A stretch of DNA of 64,000 bases from positions 1 to 64,000 of the forward strand of contig JAGQQG010000021.1 in assembly GCA_020426325.1 (NCBI GenBank), given 5' to 3'. The DNA is from Planctomycetaceae bacterium (GTDB taxonomy: Bacteria; Planctomycetota; Planctomycetia; Planctomycetales; Planctomycetaceae). This document shows, in pieces, positions 26,509 through 35,240 of the stretch. Made by a program: the position numbers and the translations under genes. Under the pieces are notes generated by a model that saw only the letters and a list, made by a program, of their open reading frames with translations, made no database searches and was not told the origin of the DNA. The first letter of the stretch is position 1. Every line of letters begins with the position of its first letter.

Positions 26509-27057
26509 TTATTCGGGATTCATGGTTTGAATGTGTGTTGGTTCTGTGCGGCCCCAATTCTGGTCGTAATGTCCGGAGGCGACGTACTTCCTGAATGTGG
26601 ATGACTTCCAATCCCAGGGGCGTTTGACATAACCGTGCTTCACCGGGTTGTAGTGGATGTAATCGAAGTGGGCTTCCAGATCCCTCTCATCTCGAATCAG
26701 GTGTTCCCAGAATCGTGTCTGCCACACGCCTCGGTTGCCGCGTCTCTGTTTGCTTGCTGTGGTTGTGGCCTCACGTCCACTCTGACGTCTCCAAAGCCGG
26801 GTGAAGTCTGACTTGATTCGTTGCCAGCGTCGCGAGAATTCCTGATCGCCGTTCGGCAGATTCCAGATTGCGTGAAGATGGTCGGGGAGCAGGACAATCG
26901 CGACAGTCTCGTAGGGGAGTTGTTCGTTGACGGATCGCATCACCTCGCCGAGAAGTGTTCTGGCGGATTCCTCGGCGAACAGGGGAATGCGATCGTACGT
27001 GACAATCGTGAAAAAGTAGGTCCCTCCCGGCTGATACCAACGTCGAAAGGCCGACAT
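26509..27057 (-). CDS. REP-associated tyrosine transposase (RAYT, TnpA_REP)
   Basis: A 182-residue Y1 HUH transposase. MSAFRRWYQPGGTYFFTIVT is the standard RAYT opening. LLPDHLHAIWN carries the HUH pair (His60, His62). VWQTRFWEHLIRDERDLEAH and DYIHYNPVKHGYVKRP carry the catalytic Tyr (probably Tyr133). RAYTs are single-copy domesticated relatives of IS200/IS605 that cut and join single-stranded REP palindromes and spread them through the genome. Both flanks are matching palindromes (26416-26503 and 27070-27157). Met 27057 is chosen because the family starts there; upstream codons derive from the palindrome. It sits between nrdA and nrdB. Confidence 0.93.
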   Translation of the reverse strand: MSAFRRWYQPGGTYFFTIVTYDRIPLFAEESARTLLGEVMRSVNEQLPYETVAIVLLPDHLHAIWNLPNGDQEFSRRWQRIKSDFTRLWRRQSGREATTTASKQRRGNRGVWQTRFWEHLIRDERDLEAHFDYIHYNPVKHGYVKRPWDWKSSTFRKYVASGHYDQNWGRTEPTHIQTMNPE

Positions 27058-27069
27058 GAACAACCTCAT

Positions 27070-27157
27070 GTAGGGTGCATGCAGCGAAGCGAAATGCACC
27101 ACGAATGAAGTGAGAGGGTCGAATCCGGTGCACTTCGCGTTGCTGCGTGCACCCTAC
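27070..27157. repeat. REP palindrome upstream of the RAYT gene
   Basis: Left arm GTAGGGTGCATGCAGCGAAG.. and right arm ..CGCGTTGCTGCGTGCACCCTAC, inverted with a 26-bp loop. It lies 13 bp upstream of the RAYT start and 13 bp past the nrdA stop codon. Confidence 0.8.
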
Positions 27158-27169
27158 TTCTGGTCTAAC

Positions 27170-30061
27170 CTACTGGCAGGCTTCGCAGTCCGGGTTGTTG
27201 GGGTCGCAGGCCTGGCCGGTGACGGCGCCGACCGTTTCGAGGGTTTCTTCCTGGTCGATGCGGACGTTGCTGTTGGGAGCTGCAAGTTGTTTGCGGTCGA
27301 CGCGGATTTCGCCGCTGGCGGAGGCGTTCTTCATCCATCTCGGTTGGATGCCGAACTTGTTGACGTCGAGGGTGCTCTTTTCGACCTGAGTGGCTGCGAG
27401 GGTCCGCAGGTAGTAGGTCGTTTTGAGGCCCTTGTTCCAAGCGAGCATGTACATCTCGTGGAGCTTCTTGCCGCTCGGCTCCTGCATGTAGAGGTTGAGC
27501 GACTCGCCCATGTCGATCCACTTCTGACGGCGGGCCGCACACTCGATGATCCACGCCGGGTCGACCTCGAACGCGGTGAGGTACCGCATGCGGATGTCCT
27601 CCGGGATGCGGTCGATCGCGACGAGCGAGCCGTCGTAGTACTTGATGGCATCGAGCATGTCCTTGTCCCAGAGGTTCAAGGCCTTGAGTTCGTCGACCAG
27701 TTCGATGTTAATCTGCGTGAACTCACCGGACAGGTTGCTCTTCACGTACAGGTGCTTGTAGCTCGGCTCGATCGACTGGGTGACGCCGATGATGGTCGAG
27801 ATGGTGGCGGTGGGGGCGATGGCCATGCAGTTGGAGTTCCGCATGCCGTGCCGCGAGATCGCCTGACGCACGAGTTTCCAGTCCATCGACTGTGAGCGGT
27901 CGATGTCGACGGGGACGCCGCGCTCCTCTTCGAGCAGGTCGACCGTGTCGATGGGGAGCAGGCCGCGATCCCACTTGGAACCCTCGTAGGAGGAGTAGGT
28001 GCCCCGCTCTTTGGCCAGTTCGGATGACGCCATGATGGCGAAGTACGAAATGGCTTCCATGCTGCGGTCTGCGAACTCGACCGCTTCGTCCGAGGCATAG
28101 CTGAAGCCCTGAATGGCCACAGCGTCCTGGAAGCCCATCAAGCCGAGGCCGACCGGGCGGTGACGCTGGTTGGACGTCTTGGCCTCCGGCGTGGGGTAGT
28201 AGTTGATGTCGATCACGTTATCGAGCATCCGCATGGCCGTGCGGACGGTGTCTTCGAGCAGTTCGAGATTGAGACCGTCCCTCGTCGTGTGAGCCTTGAG
28301 GTTGATCGACCCCAAGTTACAGACAGCTGTCTCATCGGGAGACGTGTTGAGGAGGATTTCGGTGCACAGGTTGGACGAGTGCACGACCCCTTTGTGGTCC
28401 TGAGGTGAACGGATGTTTGAGGGGTCCTTCCAGGTGATCCAGGGATGTCCCGTCTCGAACAGCCGTGTGAGCATCTTCCGCCAGAGTTCGACGGCTGAGA
28501 CACGGCGATGCAGTTTGATGTCCCCTTCGCGGACGGCCTGCTCGTATTCGAGGTACCGCTTCTCAAAGGCGGCCCCGTACAGGTCATGCAGGTCGCGGAC
28601 GTCATCGGGCGAGAACAGGGTCCACTCGGCGTTCTCCTGCACCCGCTTCATGAACAGGTCGGGAATCCAGTTGGCCGTGTGCATGTCATGCGTGCGACGA
28701 CGGTCGTCTCCCGTGTTCTTGCGGAGGTCGAGGAACTCTTCGACGTCGAGGTGCCACGTCTCCAGATAAGCACAGACTGCCCCCTTTCGCTTGCCTCCCT
28801 GATTGACAGCCACAGCCGTATCATTCACGACCTTGAGGAACGGGATGACCCCCTGCGACTGGCCGTTGGTGCCGTGGATGTGCGAGTTGGTCGCACGGAT
28901 GTTGGTCCAGTCATTCCCCAGACCGCCGGCCCACTTGGAAAGCTTGGCGTTGTCGGAGATGGACTTGAAGATGTGCTCCAGATCGTCCTGCACGGTCGAG
29001 AGGTAGCACGAACTGAGCTGTGGGTGAGGCGTGGCTGAGTTGAACAGCGTGGGGGTCGCCGATGTGAATCGGAACGAGGAGAGGACGTTGTAGAACTCGA
29101 TCGCCCGATCTTCCTTGGCATCTCCCTCGTTGATAGCAAGGCCCATTGCGACTCGCATCCAGAAGTACTGGGGCGTCTCGATGCGACGGCCTTCGATGTG
29201 GAGCAGGTAACGATCGTAGATGGCCTGCAGGCCGAGGTACTTGAACAGCCGATCCCGCTCGGGCTTGAGGGCGTAGGCGATCTTCGTGAGGTCGAACTGA
29301 CGCAGGTCGTTCGACAGGCGGTCCGCCATGATGCCGTCGATGATGTAATGCTCAAACTGGTTGCGATACAGCTTCTCCAGCCGCGATTCTTTGGTCGGAG
29401 CTTCGCCCAGGGCCTCGTTATAGATGACCATCAACATCAGCCGTGAGGTCACCGTGTCGTAGGCCGGGTCACGCTCAATACGGGAGCGCGAAGCGAGGAT
29501 CATCGCCCGGTAAATCTCCTGCGAAGTGATACCGTCGTAGACGGAGCGCATCACATCGGCCACAAGCTCATCGATGTCACAGACGTCCTCGAGTCCCTTG
29601 CAGGCCTCAATGAGCCGTGTGCGGACGCGGTCCTGATCGAACGGGACGCGGATGCCGTCTTCCCAAGTGACGTGAATGACTGGGGCCGGAGCTTCCTCTT
29701 CAGCAGCAACTTGAACCTCTCCCCGCAAAGCCCGCATCTTCGCATGCTCGGCCCGATAGACGATGTACCGTCGACCGACGCGGTAGTGGCCCCGCTTCAT
29801 CAGTGACATCTCGACGATGTCCTGCACCTTCTCGACCTCGACCCCGCGGTCCGTGCCCGCTTCGGCCGAGACTTCTGCTGCGGCTTCCGCGGACATGGTC
29901 TTAATGTCAGCCTCAATCTCAGCATCGAGTGGCTGAGCCTCAGCCAGGTTCAGTTCAGCTCGGAAAGCATTGGCCATCGCCCGTTCAATCAGACTGACAT
30001 CAAACGGAACAACGCGGCCATCACGTTTACGGACCAACCATTCCTGCTGAGTGCGAACCAT
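27170..30061 (-). CDS. nrdA: ribonucleoside-diphosphate reductase large subunit
   Basis: A 963-residue alpha subunit reducing NDPs to dNDPs with NrdB. Two ATP-cones precede the barrel: about residues 8-105 ([14 protein letters not shown]) and about 128-200 ([12 protein letters not shown]). Catalytic features are [12 protein letters not shown] (first redox Cys), SNLCTEI (radical Cys and Glu), [10 protein letters not shown] (second redox Cys) and [11 protein letters not shown] (radical-relay Tyr pair). The C-terminal DCEAC tail is a shuttle CxxC. Doubled ATP-cones are known in several NrdA proteins of class Ic and relatives. The start at 30061 has GAGGAG 8 bases upstream; a 15-residue longer frame is unlikely. 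The RAYT unit is inserted 13 bp after the stop. Confidence 0.96.
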   Translation of the reverse strand: MVRTQQEWLVRKRDGRVVPFDVSLIERAMANAFRAELNLAEAQPLDAEIEADIKTMSAEAAAEVSAEAGTDRGVEVEKVQDIVEMSLMKRGHYRVGRRYIVYRAEHAKMRALRGEVQVAAEEEAPAPVIHVTWEDGIRVPFDQDRVRTRLIEACKGLEDVCDIDELVADVMRSVYDGITSQEIYRAMILASRSRIERDPAYDTVTSRLMLMVIYNEALGEAPTKESRLEKLYRNQFEHYIIDGIMADRLSNDLRQFDLTKIAYALKPERDRLFKYLGLQAIYDRYLLHIEGRRIETPQYFWMRVAMGLAINEGDAKEDRAIEFYNVLSSFRFTSATPTLFNSATPHPQLSSCYLSTVQDDLEHIFKSISDNAKLSKWAGGLGNDWTNIRATNSHIHGTNGQSQGVIPFLKVVNDTAVAVNQGGKRKGAVCAYLETWHLDVEEFLDLRKNTGDDRRRTHDMHTANWIPDLFMKRVQENAEWTLFSPDDVRDLHDLYGAAFEKRYLEYEQAVREGDIKLHRRVSAVELWRKMLTRLFETGHPWITWKDPSNIRSPQDHKGVVHSSNLCTEILLNTSPDETAVCNLGSINLKAHTTRDGLNLELLEDTVRTAMRMLDNVIDINYYPTPEAKTSNQRHRPVGLGLMGFQDAVAIQGFSYASDEAVEFADRSMEAISYFAIMASSELAKERGTYSSYEGSKWDRGLLPIDTVDLLEEERGVPVDIDRSQSMDWKLVRQAISRHGMRNSNCMAIAPTATISTIIGVTQSIEPSYKHLYVKSNLSGEFTQINIELVDELKALNLWDKDMLDAIKYYDGSLVAIDRIPEDIRMRYLTAFEVDPAWIIECAARRQKWIDMGESLNLYMQEPSGKKLHEMYMLAWNKGLKTTYYLRTLAATQVEKSTLDVNKFGIQPRWMKNASASGEIRVDRKQLAAPNSNVRIDQEETLETVGAVTGQACDPNNPDCEACQ

Positions 30062-30312
30062 ACGTGCTTCTCCTCGGTGAGATGTGTTTCCCCCCGAACG
30101 CCTCAATCGGCGAGCCTCGTGCGGGGGTGGGGACTGGTATGAAGTTTGACCCCGAAGGAGACCACCTTCGGCGCCCGAACAAGAGACAGGCCAACGGACA
30201 TCCCGGCGCGCGTGCCCGAAGCACGCAACGGTGGGGGAAGTTCGGGGCCTCCTTGCTCTCCGGTTTTTGACTCCCGATGTCAGATAGGTGGTCCGGCAAA
30301 GCGGAGGACCAC
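30062..30312 (-). other. structured leader of nrdA, candidate cis-acting RNA
   Basis: On the minus strand, the 250 bp before nrdA hold several strong stems. These are 30288-30312 (GTGGTCC..GGACCAC), 30210-30226 (GCGTGC-TTCGG-GCACGC), 30152-30171 (CCGAAGG-TGGTCT-CCTTCGG), and a longer-range pair 30240-30246 with 30174-30180 (CCCGAAC/GTTCGGG) enclosing the TTCGG hairpin. Such a density of GC-rich hairpins in one leader is unusual. I know no riboswitch class that fits. It may be an attenuator, a ligand-binding RNA, or an untranslated leader with no regulatory role. Confidence 0.4.
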
Positions 30313-30437
30313 AACAGTTGACGTGTTCATAAATACACTGAACATCGGTTCAAATCAAGGCTCATCATGAGCGGGATACCGATGTCTCAGCGGTCAGTTC
30401 ACCGTCCGGCTCAGGTTGCCCCTGACACCCGACAACG

Positions 30438-30484
30438 ACCCAATATAGTGGCATAGCTTGTATCGTCAACACTAAATGTTGTGG
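30438..30484. promoter_or_regulatory. candidate tandem NrdR boxes
   Basis: 30469-30484 reads ACACTAAATGTTGTGG, matching 14 of 16 positions of the NrdR consensus (acaCwAwATwTwGtgt). 30438-30453 reads ACCCAATATAGTGGCA, a weaker match (about 11 of 16). Their starts are exactly 31 bp apart, the spacing at which NrdR pairs bind. The sites lie between the divergent nrdA and Rrf2-type genes, about 380 bp from the nrdA start, so they would serve a promoter upstream of the structured leader. No nrdR gene is in this window. Confidence 0.45.
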
Positions 30485-30663
30485 TTGAGTTAGCTTTTGA
30501 GAAGATTGCGTGAAGTTCAAAAGAGAGCGGTGCTTATGTCATTCCGGCCTGTCGATCGTCTGTTCAGACTCTGTCAGCTTGTTGTGAAGATTGACGACCG
30601 TGGTGAGTCGAGTTATCCTGCGATTTTAAAGATGCATAACACGTTCCATTTTATCCACAATCA

Positions 30664-31086
30664 ATGCGACTGGCTCTCCATACCGATTACGCTCTGCGGA
30701 CACTGATGTTTCTAGCGGGAACTCAGCAGCGGGGGAGCGTCGGTCAAATCGCGGAGTTCTATGGCATCTCGCGGGACCATCTGGCGAAGGTTGTGCAGCG
30801 GCTGGCTCGTGAAGGGTTCGTGCGGAGTGTTCGTGGGGTTGGCGGCGGCGTTGAGTTGGCGATGCCTGCTGAAGACATCTCCGTCGGTGAAGTCATCGCC
30901 CGTTTCGAGGGATCGATGCATCTGCTCGATTGTGTGTCGATTGACAATCTGTGCGTGATTCAACCCGGCTGCAAACTGCGTCACGTCCTCATCGAGGCGG
31001 AGCGATTACAGACCGAGTATCTCAACAGTGTCCGGCTGTCCGATGTCGTGCAGCCGGGACATGACCTTGTGCAACTGATGAAGTGA
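30664..31086 (+). CDS. Rrf2-family regulator, NsrR-like
   Basis: A 140-residue winged-helix regulator. MRLALHTDYALRTLMFLA and VGQIAEFYGISRDHLAKVVQ are the HTH, and GFVRSVRGVGGGVELAMP the wing. The C-terminal half has three Cys (LLDCVSIDNLCVIQPGCKL, spacing C-x7-C-x5-C), as in the [Fe-S] ligand set of NsrR-type NO sensors. It therefore probably senses NO or Fe-S status. The next gene starts 15 bp after its stop, so it likely regulates its own operon. Candidate NrdR boxes 180 bp upstream are assigned to nrdA but could matter here as well. Confidence 0.8.
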   Translation: MRLALHTDYALRTLMFLAGTQQRGSVGQIAEFYGISRDHLAKVVQRLAREGFVRSVRGVGGGVELAMPAEDISVGEVIARFEGSMHLLDCVSIDNLCVIQPGCKLRHVLIEAERLQTEYLNSVRLSDVVQPGHDLVQLMK

Positions 31087-31101
31087 ATGAAAGGCGCGCT
31101 C

Positions 31102-31638
31102 ATGAAAGTTACCCATCGTCAACAGCTCCTGCTGGCCGTTGTCTTAGCCATCGGGGCAGTAGCCATCTTCATTGCCCCCGATGCTCGTGCTCGTGAGAAG
31201 CAAGATGACCCCGCAGTTGAGCGGGCACGCAAACAGGTCCGCATGCTGGATGATCTGTATAAAACGGCCATCGTGCTGATCACGACAAACTATGTCGAAG
31301 AAGACACAGACCTTGCAGCGGGCGATGCGTTTCAGGCGCTGTTCAAGGTCATGAAAGACAAGGGCTGGCACGAGGTCCGACTGCTCGACGCCACCGGAGA
31401 GCCCTATGATGAGGACAACGCGCCCAGGGACGAATTTGAGAAGCAGGCAGTGAAAAAGATCAAGGGGGGTGAATCCTATGTGGACGAAGTCGTCACCAAA
31501 GACGGCAAGCCCTATCTGCGTGCCGCAACGGCAGTCCCGGTTGTTCTGGAGAAGTGTGTGATGTGCCATTCACACTATGCAGACGTGCCGGAGGGACAAG
31601 CGATTGGCGCGCTGGGTTACATCGTTCCGATTGAGTAG
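31102..31638 (+). CDS. secreted c-type haem protein, DUF3365/Tll0287-like
   Basis: A 178-residue exported protein. MKVTHRQQLLLAVVLAIGAV is a signal or anchor segment. A helical region (ERARKQVRMLDDLYKTAIVL) is followed by a PAS-like sensor core (DKGWHEVRLLDATGEPYDEDNAPRDEFEKQ; YVDEVVTKDGKPYLRAATAV). It ends with a haem motif CVMCH followed by GQAIGALGYIVPIE. This is the DUF3365 (Tll0287-like) layout, known as sensor or soluble haem domains. Start 31102 has AAAGG 8 bases upstream; a start at 31087 is also in frame. It forms an operon with the NsrR-like regulator, suggesting NO or redox sensing. Confidence 0.78.
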   Translation: MKVTHRQQLLLAVVLAIGAVAIFIAPDARAREKQDDPAVERARKQVRMLDDLYKTAIVLITTNYVEEDTDLAAGDAFQALFKVMKDKGWHEVRLLDATGEPYDEDNAPRDEFEKQAVKKIKGGESYVDEVVTKDGKPYLRAATAVPVVLEKCVMCHSHYADVPEGQAIGALGYIVPIE

Positions 31639-31671
31639 ATCGACGCCCTCAAGTCATCGTGAAAACGAAAG

Positions 31672-31705
31672 AACCCCCGGTCTCTCACTTTAGAGGCCGG
31701 GGGTT
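31672..31705. terminator. bidirectional terminator
   Basis: A long GC-rich stem (AACCCCCGGTCTCT pairing with AGAGGCCGGGGGTT, one mismatch) with loop CACTTT, flanked by A-rich (GAAAGAA) and T-rich sequence. It lies between the convergent haem-protein gene (ends 31638) and the small charged gene (ends 31762) and can stop transcription from either side. Confidence 0.85.
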
Positions 31706-31761
31706 TCTGATTGATCGTCAATGCCCCGCACAGAAACGTGCGAGCCGGTGCGATGGATCCG

Positions 31762-32127
31762 TCATTCTTCAGATTCTGCTTCCTCCGCAGCTTCCTTTGC
31801 CTCCTCATCTGCGGCTTTGGCTTCAGCCGTGATGACCTCTTTGATGGGCTGGATGAAATAGATCCGCTTGCCACGGGCGAGGAGTTGTTCAAGCTTGGCT
31901 TCGGCTTCCTTCTTCTGGTCGTACGGGAACCGGGCCTCCTCCTTCAGGCTTCCACTGAAGACACCCCAGACGAGACGTTTACGTTCGGTTGACTTCGCCT
32001 TGCGACGCGTCGTCGTGGCTTTCTTTTTTCGTGTCGCCTTTTTCTTCTTTTTCACCGTTGAGCCGGCGGCTTCAGCGGCTTCGACTTCGCGACGTTTGGA
32101 CAGACGACTGGCAGTTTTGCGGGCCAT
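31762..32127 (-). CDS. small protein with histone-H1-like basic N-tail and acidic C-tail
   Basis: A 121-residue protein in three parts. The first is a Lys/Arg/Ala/Thr-rich basic segment (about residues 20-50, KKKKKATRKKKATTTRRKAK). The core (about 52-97) is WGVFSGSLKEEARFPYDQKK with LEQLLARGKRIYFIQPIKEV. The third is an Ala/Glu-rich acidic tail. The core is reminiscent of small planctomycete proteins of unknown role; the basic segment suggests nucleic-acid binding. It is upstream of the shared terminator, downstream of frr in the same direction (gap 128 bp). Confidence 0.65.
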   Translation of the reverse strand: MARKTASRLSKRREVEAAEAAGSTVKKKKKATRKKKATTTRRKAKSTERKRLVWGVFSGSLKEEARFPYDQKKEAEAKLEQLLARGKRIYFIQPIKEVITAEAKAADEEAKEAAEEAESEE

Positions 32128-32255
32128 GTTTGGTTGATCAGTTAATTAGATGACTGGTTGACTTGTAACGATCGTTTGACGTTGACATGCGATTGAAAAC
32201 AGGGGCCGTGATTAGCTAATCAACAAATCATCTGATCAACTAATCAGCTTCTACC

Positions 32256-32816
32256 TCACTCGTCCATGATGTCTTTCTCTTTGGCAGCGGCGTGGTCGTT
32301 GACTTGCGACTCGTATTTCTTGGTGAGTTCCTGCACGGAGTCTTTGACGCTGTCGCGGTCATCCTCCGAGAAGACTTTGTCCTTTTCGGACTGGTCTGCG
32401 TGCTTGTTGGCGTCACGGCGGATATTTCGAATGGCGACCCGGGCCTCTTCAGCGAATTTGTTCACTCGGGTCGTCATTTCACGTCGTCGCTCAGTCGACA
32501 GCGGAGGGACGTTGAGCCGAATGAGACGTCCGTCAGAGTTTGGAGCCAAACCGGCGTCGCTGGACTGAATGGCCTTGACGATATCGCTGACCACGCCCGC
32601 ATCGAAGGGGCGGATCACGATCTGCTGCGGTTCTGGAACGCTGATGTTGGCCAACTGTTTGAGAGGGGTGGGAGATCCGTAATACTCGACACGAATCGAA
32701 TCCACCAGACCCGGTGTCGCACGACCAGTCCGAAGCCCCTGAAGCTGCCCCTGGAACACACTTACCGCTTTTTCCATACGCTCTTCAGCATCCAGCAGAA
32801 TCTCGTCGCTATCCAT
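32256..32816 (-). CDS. frr: ribosome recycling factor
   Basis: RRF, 186 residues (normal length), splits post-termination ribosomes with EF-G. Conserved features are MEKAVSVFQGQLQGLRTGRATPGLVD, YYGSPTPLKQLANISVPE, IVIRPFDA, IRLNVPPLSTERRREM and VAIRNIRRDANKH. GAGGAAGCGGAG precedes the ATG. The usual neighbours (rpsB, tsf, pyrH) are absent. A Ser/Thr kinase gene lies just upstream on the same strand. Confidence 0.96.
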   Translation of the reverse strand: MDSDEILLDAEERMEKAVSVFQGQLQGLRTGRATPGLVDSIRVEYYGSPTPLKQLANISVPEPQQIVIRPFDAGVVSDIVKAIQSSDAGLAPNSDGRLIRLNVPPLSTERRREMTTRVNKFAEEARVAIRNIRRDANKHADQSEKDKVFSEDDRDSVKDSVQELTKKYESQVNDHAAAKEKDIMDE

Positions 32817-32929
32817 CTCCGCTTCCTCAAAATTGTCTCATCGACGCCAAGAGAGACACCATAGTCGATCCGTAGCGATGTGAGAAGTATGTCAGCCGCA
32901 AGATGTGAGGCCGAGTTGCCCTGTCCAAC

Positions 32930-34462
32930 TCATGGGACAGAAGTCTGGGAGCCCGGATCACGGATCGCTTCAAGGTCAAGCTGGCACAGGTCTTGAGCCT
33001 CCGTGAACAGCAGCAAATAGGGGGAACCATCGGGGAGAGTCTCCTTCGCGTCACCAAGTTGCGACTGAAGGATGTTGCGGGCCTTCTGGAATGCCCCCTG
33101 ATAGGCCAGCAGGGCGGCTCGTCCAATCAGGGCCTCCGCCCGGTATCGCTCATTCTCCGAGCCGTACGATTCGAGCGTCGTGAGCATCTCCTCCGCCTGG
33201 GGCCAGCGATTGCGATCCCGAACGTATATCACCGCCAGTTGTTCCTGTGCACGGCGGATCCACTCCCGATCGGCCTGCGGGTCCCAGTCGAGCACAGCGA
33301 GGAAGGCGTCCTCGTTGATGGCCAGCAGCATTGCATGCACAAACTGGTCTCTGGCTGAGTTCTGCCGCACAATCGAGTCATCGGCCTGCTGAGGCGGAAT
33401 GGACAGCGGATCAGCCGGACGGCTCAGCCACCCGACCCCGGCACTGGCGATCCCGGACAGGATGAAAAGTGCGATCAGATAACCGATCAGGTTTCGCGGC
33501 GAGACCGGTCCGCTCCCGGAGGCAGCAACCGCTGTCGAGCGAACGGCGGTCAGCTCAACATCTGCCAGACTCATCGCACCCCGTACGGCCTTCTGGACTC
33601 GTCGCACATCGTTGAAGAGGTCGCCCGCCGACTGATACCGCTCGTCGACATTCTTACGCAGCAAGCGGCTGACGATCTCGCAGACCGGCTTGGGGAGATC
33701 GGGCCGCAATTTGCTGAGCGGGGTCGCCTCGTCGTGAATGTGTTTGACAGCAATCGCCATCGCTGTCGGACCTTCAAACGGAGGACGCCCCGTGAACATG
33801 TGGTAACACGTCACGCCGAATGAGTAGAGGTCACTGCGAGGATCAACTTTTTCACCGTGAATCTGCTCAGGGCTCATGTATAACGGTGTGCCCACCGTCA
33901 TTCCCTCCTGAGTGATATCCACACCCTCTTCCGGTCCGTACAGCTGGGCGAGTCCAAAGTCGGCGACCTTCACATCGATCTTGCGGGTCAGCATGATGTT
34001 CTCGGGTTTGATGTCCCGATGCACAATGCCCGCATCCGCTGCTGCTTTGAGGGCCGAAGCGACCTGACGCATGATGTGCAGGGCGAGCGGAAGATCGGGC
34101 GGCCCCTTCTTGCGAAGGTACTGCTTGAGCGTCATGCCCTGCACGTACTCCTGGGCGATGTAGTGCTGCCCTGTCTCCTCGCCGACGGTATGCACCTGCA
34201 CGATGTTGGGGTGATTCAGCCCCCCGGCTGCACTCGCCTCCCGCTGAAACCGCGAGACGTACTTTTCATCCTGCATCAGCTCCTGCTTGAGCAGCTTGAG
34301 CGCCACCCGGCGACTGAGCGACACCTGCTCCGCCAGCCAGACCTCCGCCATCCCCCCCTGCCCCAGTTTGCGGATCAGATGGAAATCACCGAGCGTGCGC
34401 ACACATATCTCAGAACCCGTTTGGTCGGCGTCGCTGAGTTGTTGTGCAGGTTTATCAACCAT
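32930..34462 (-). CDS. membrane-anchored Ser/Thr protein kinase
   Basis: A 510-residue PknB-like kinase. The kinase domain (about 25-295) has KLGQGGMAEVW (G-loop), VALKLLK (catalytic Lys), GIVHRDIKPENIML (HRD), VADFGLAQ (DFG), GTPLYMSPEQ (activation segment) and DLYSFGVTCYHMFTG. A transmembrane helix (about 330-350, LIGYLIALFILSGIASAG) follows, then an extracytoplasmic helical domain with TPR-like repeats (QEQLAVIYVRDRNRWPQAEE; ALIGRAALLAYQGAFQKA). Likely a transmembrane signalling kinase of the planctomycete expansion; ligand and substrates unknown. Confidence 0.92.
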   Translation of the reverse strand: MVDKPAQQLSDADQTGSEICVRTLGDFHLIRKLGQGGMAEVWLAEQVSLSRRVALKLLKQELMQDEKYVSRFQREASAAGGLNHPNIVQVHTVGEETGQHYIAQEYVQGMTLKQYLRKKGPPDLPLALHIMRQVASALKAAADAGIVHRDIKPENIMLTRKIDVKVADFGLAQLYGPEEGVDITQEGMTVGTPLYMSPEQIHGEKVDPRSDLYSFGVTCYHMFTGRPPFEGPTAMAIAVKHIHDEATPLSKLRPDLPKPVCEIVSRLLRKNVDERYQSAGDLFNDVRRVQKAVRGAMSLADVELTAVRSTAVAASGSGPVSPRNLIGYLIALFILSGIASAGVGWLSRPADPLSIPPQQADDSIVRQNSARDQFVHAMLLAINEDAFLAVLDWDPQADREWIRRAQEQLAVIYVRDRNRWPQAEEMLTTLESYGSENERYRAEALIGRAALLAYQGAFQKARNILQSQLGDAKETLPDGSPYLLLFTEAQDLCQLDLEAIRDPGSQTSVP

Positions 34463-34515
34463 GGGTATCAGAATTGTGACTCACGTGAACGCTAGCATGG
34501 GATATTGATGAAGAT

Positions 34516-35091
34516 TCATTTCCATGGCCACCAGGTTCTCTTCAGCTTAACACGTTTGAGGATCTCATAGGGGTAATCAGATCCGCCTTCAAGGAAATCG
34601 GCGTAATGAAATCCCCCAAGGATTTTGATCATCTCGACGGGAATGTCGAAGATGAAATCACAATTGCCCGGCTCCTCCTGACGCGCGAACATGATCTCTT
34701 TAATGCCGGAGAATTCCTTCGGCAAATCGCCGCTTGCTTCTAAATGCTTCAAGCCTTGCTGCGCGTCATGCCAGACAGACCATGCTTCAATGCCATTCAC
34801 CCAACAAGCAGCGCGGCTGCACATACACGTCTCGTTGATATCCGAATAGTACACAGTTGCACCGCTTGACAACTGCCTGAGGACTCTATCCGTCGGGACC
34901 TGATCATCATTGATGTACAACAGGTATGAACCATTCGGTAGATGTGCTCCATTGATGGGCGATTCGGGAAACTCCTCTGTTTCCCCTGTCGGTAGAACGC
35001 CATACTCCTCATGAATCAGCGAGACGGGCTTCCCTTCGACCGAAACGAGCGACACACGGAATCCCATCGAAGGAGTCTCCACTACATGCAT
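34516..35091 (-). CDS. hypothetical soluble protein
   Basis: A protein of up to 191 residues with no signal peptide. It contains GVLPTGETEEFPESPINGAH, SYLLYINDDQVPTDRVLRQL, WVNGIEAWSVWHDAQQGLKHL, a Cys pair (CMCS) and a Trp-rich basic C-terminus (KRTWWPWK). It resembles small alpha/beta proteins of the SMI1/immunity type in composition but I do not recognise the family. Start 35091 or, with GGAG upstream, 35067. It lies between the kinase and the divergent MoxR gene. Confidence 0.55.
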   Translation of the reverse strand: MHVVETPSMGFRVSLVSVEGKPVSLIHEEYGVLPTGETEEFPESPINGAHLPNGSYLLYINDDQVPTDRVLRQLSSGATVYYSDINETCMCSRAACWVNGIEAWSVWHDAQQGLKHLEASGDLPKEFSGIKEIMFARQEEPGNCDFIFDIPVEMIKILGGFHYADFLEGGSDYPYEILKRVKLKRTWWPWK

Positions 35092-35240
35092 TCTAATGGC
35101 TCATCGTATGCTTGGTGTACGCGGCACGGCAAATGAGAGTCAAACAGAGAAACAAGTGATCAACATGTCGCCGAGTGGTTTGGGGTTGCCTACAATCACG
35201 ATGAGAACGATATCGTGCATTCAAACCACACACAGCCACA

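Noticed and set aside
27110..27895. 261-residue open frame opposite the end of nrdA
   Set aside because: Antisense shadow of nrdA with biased composition and no motif.
30062..30312. Cobalamin riboswitch upstream of nrdA
   Set aside because: The conserved B12-box and core sequence are missing, and class I reductases do not use cobalamin.
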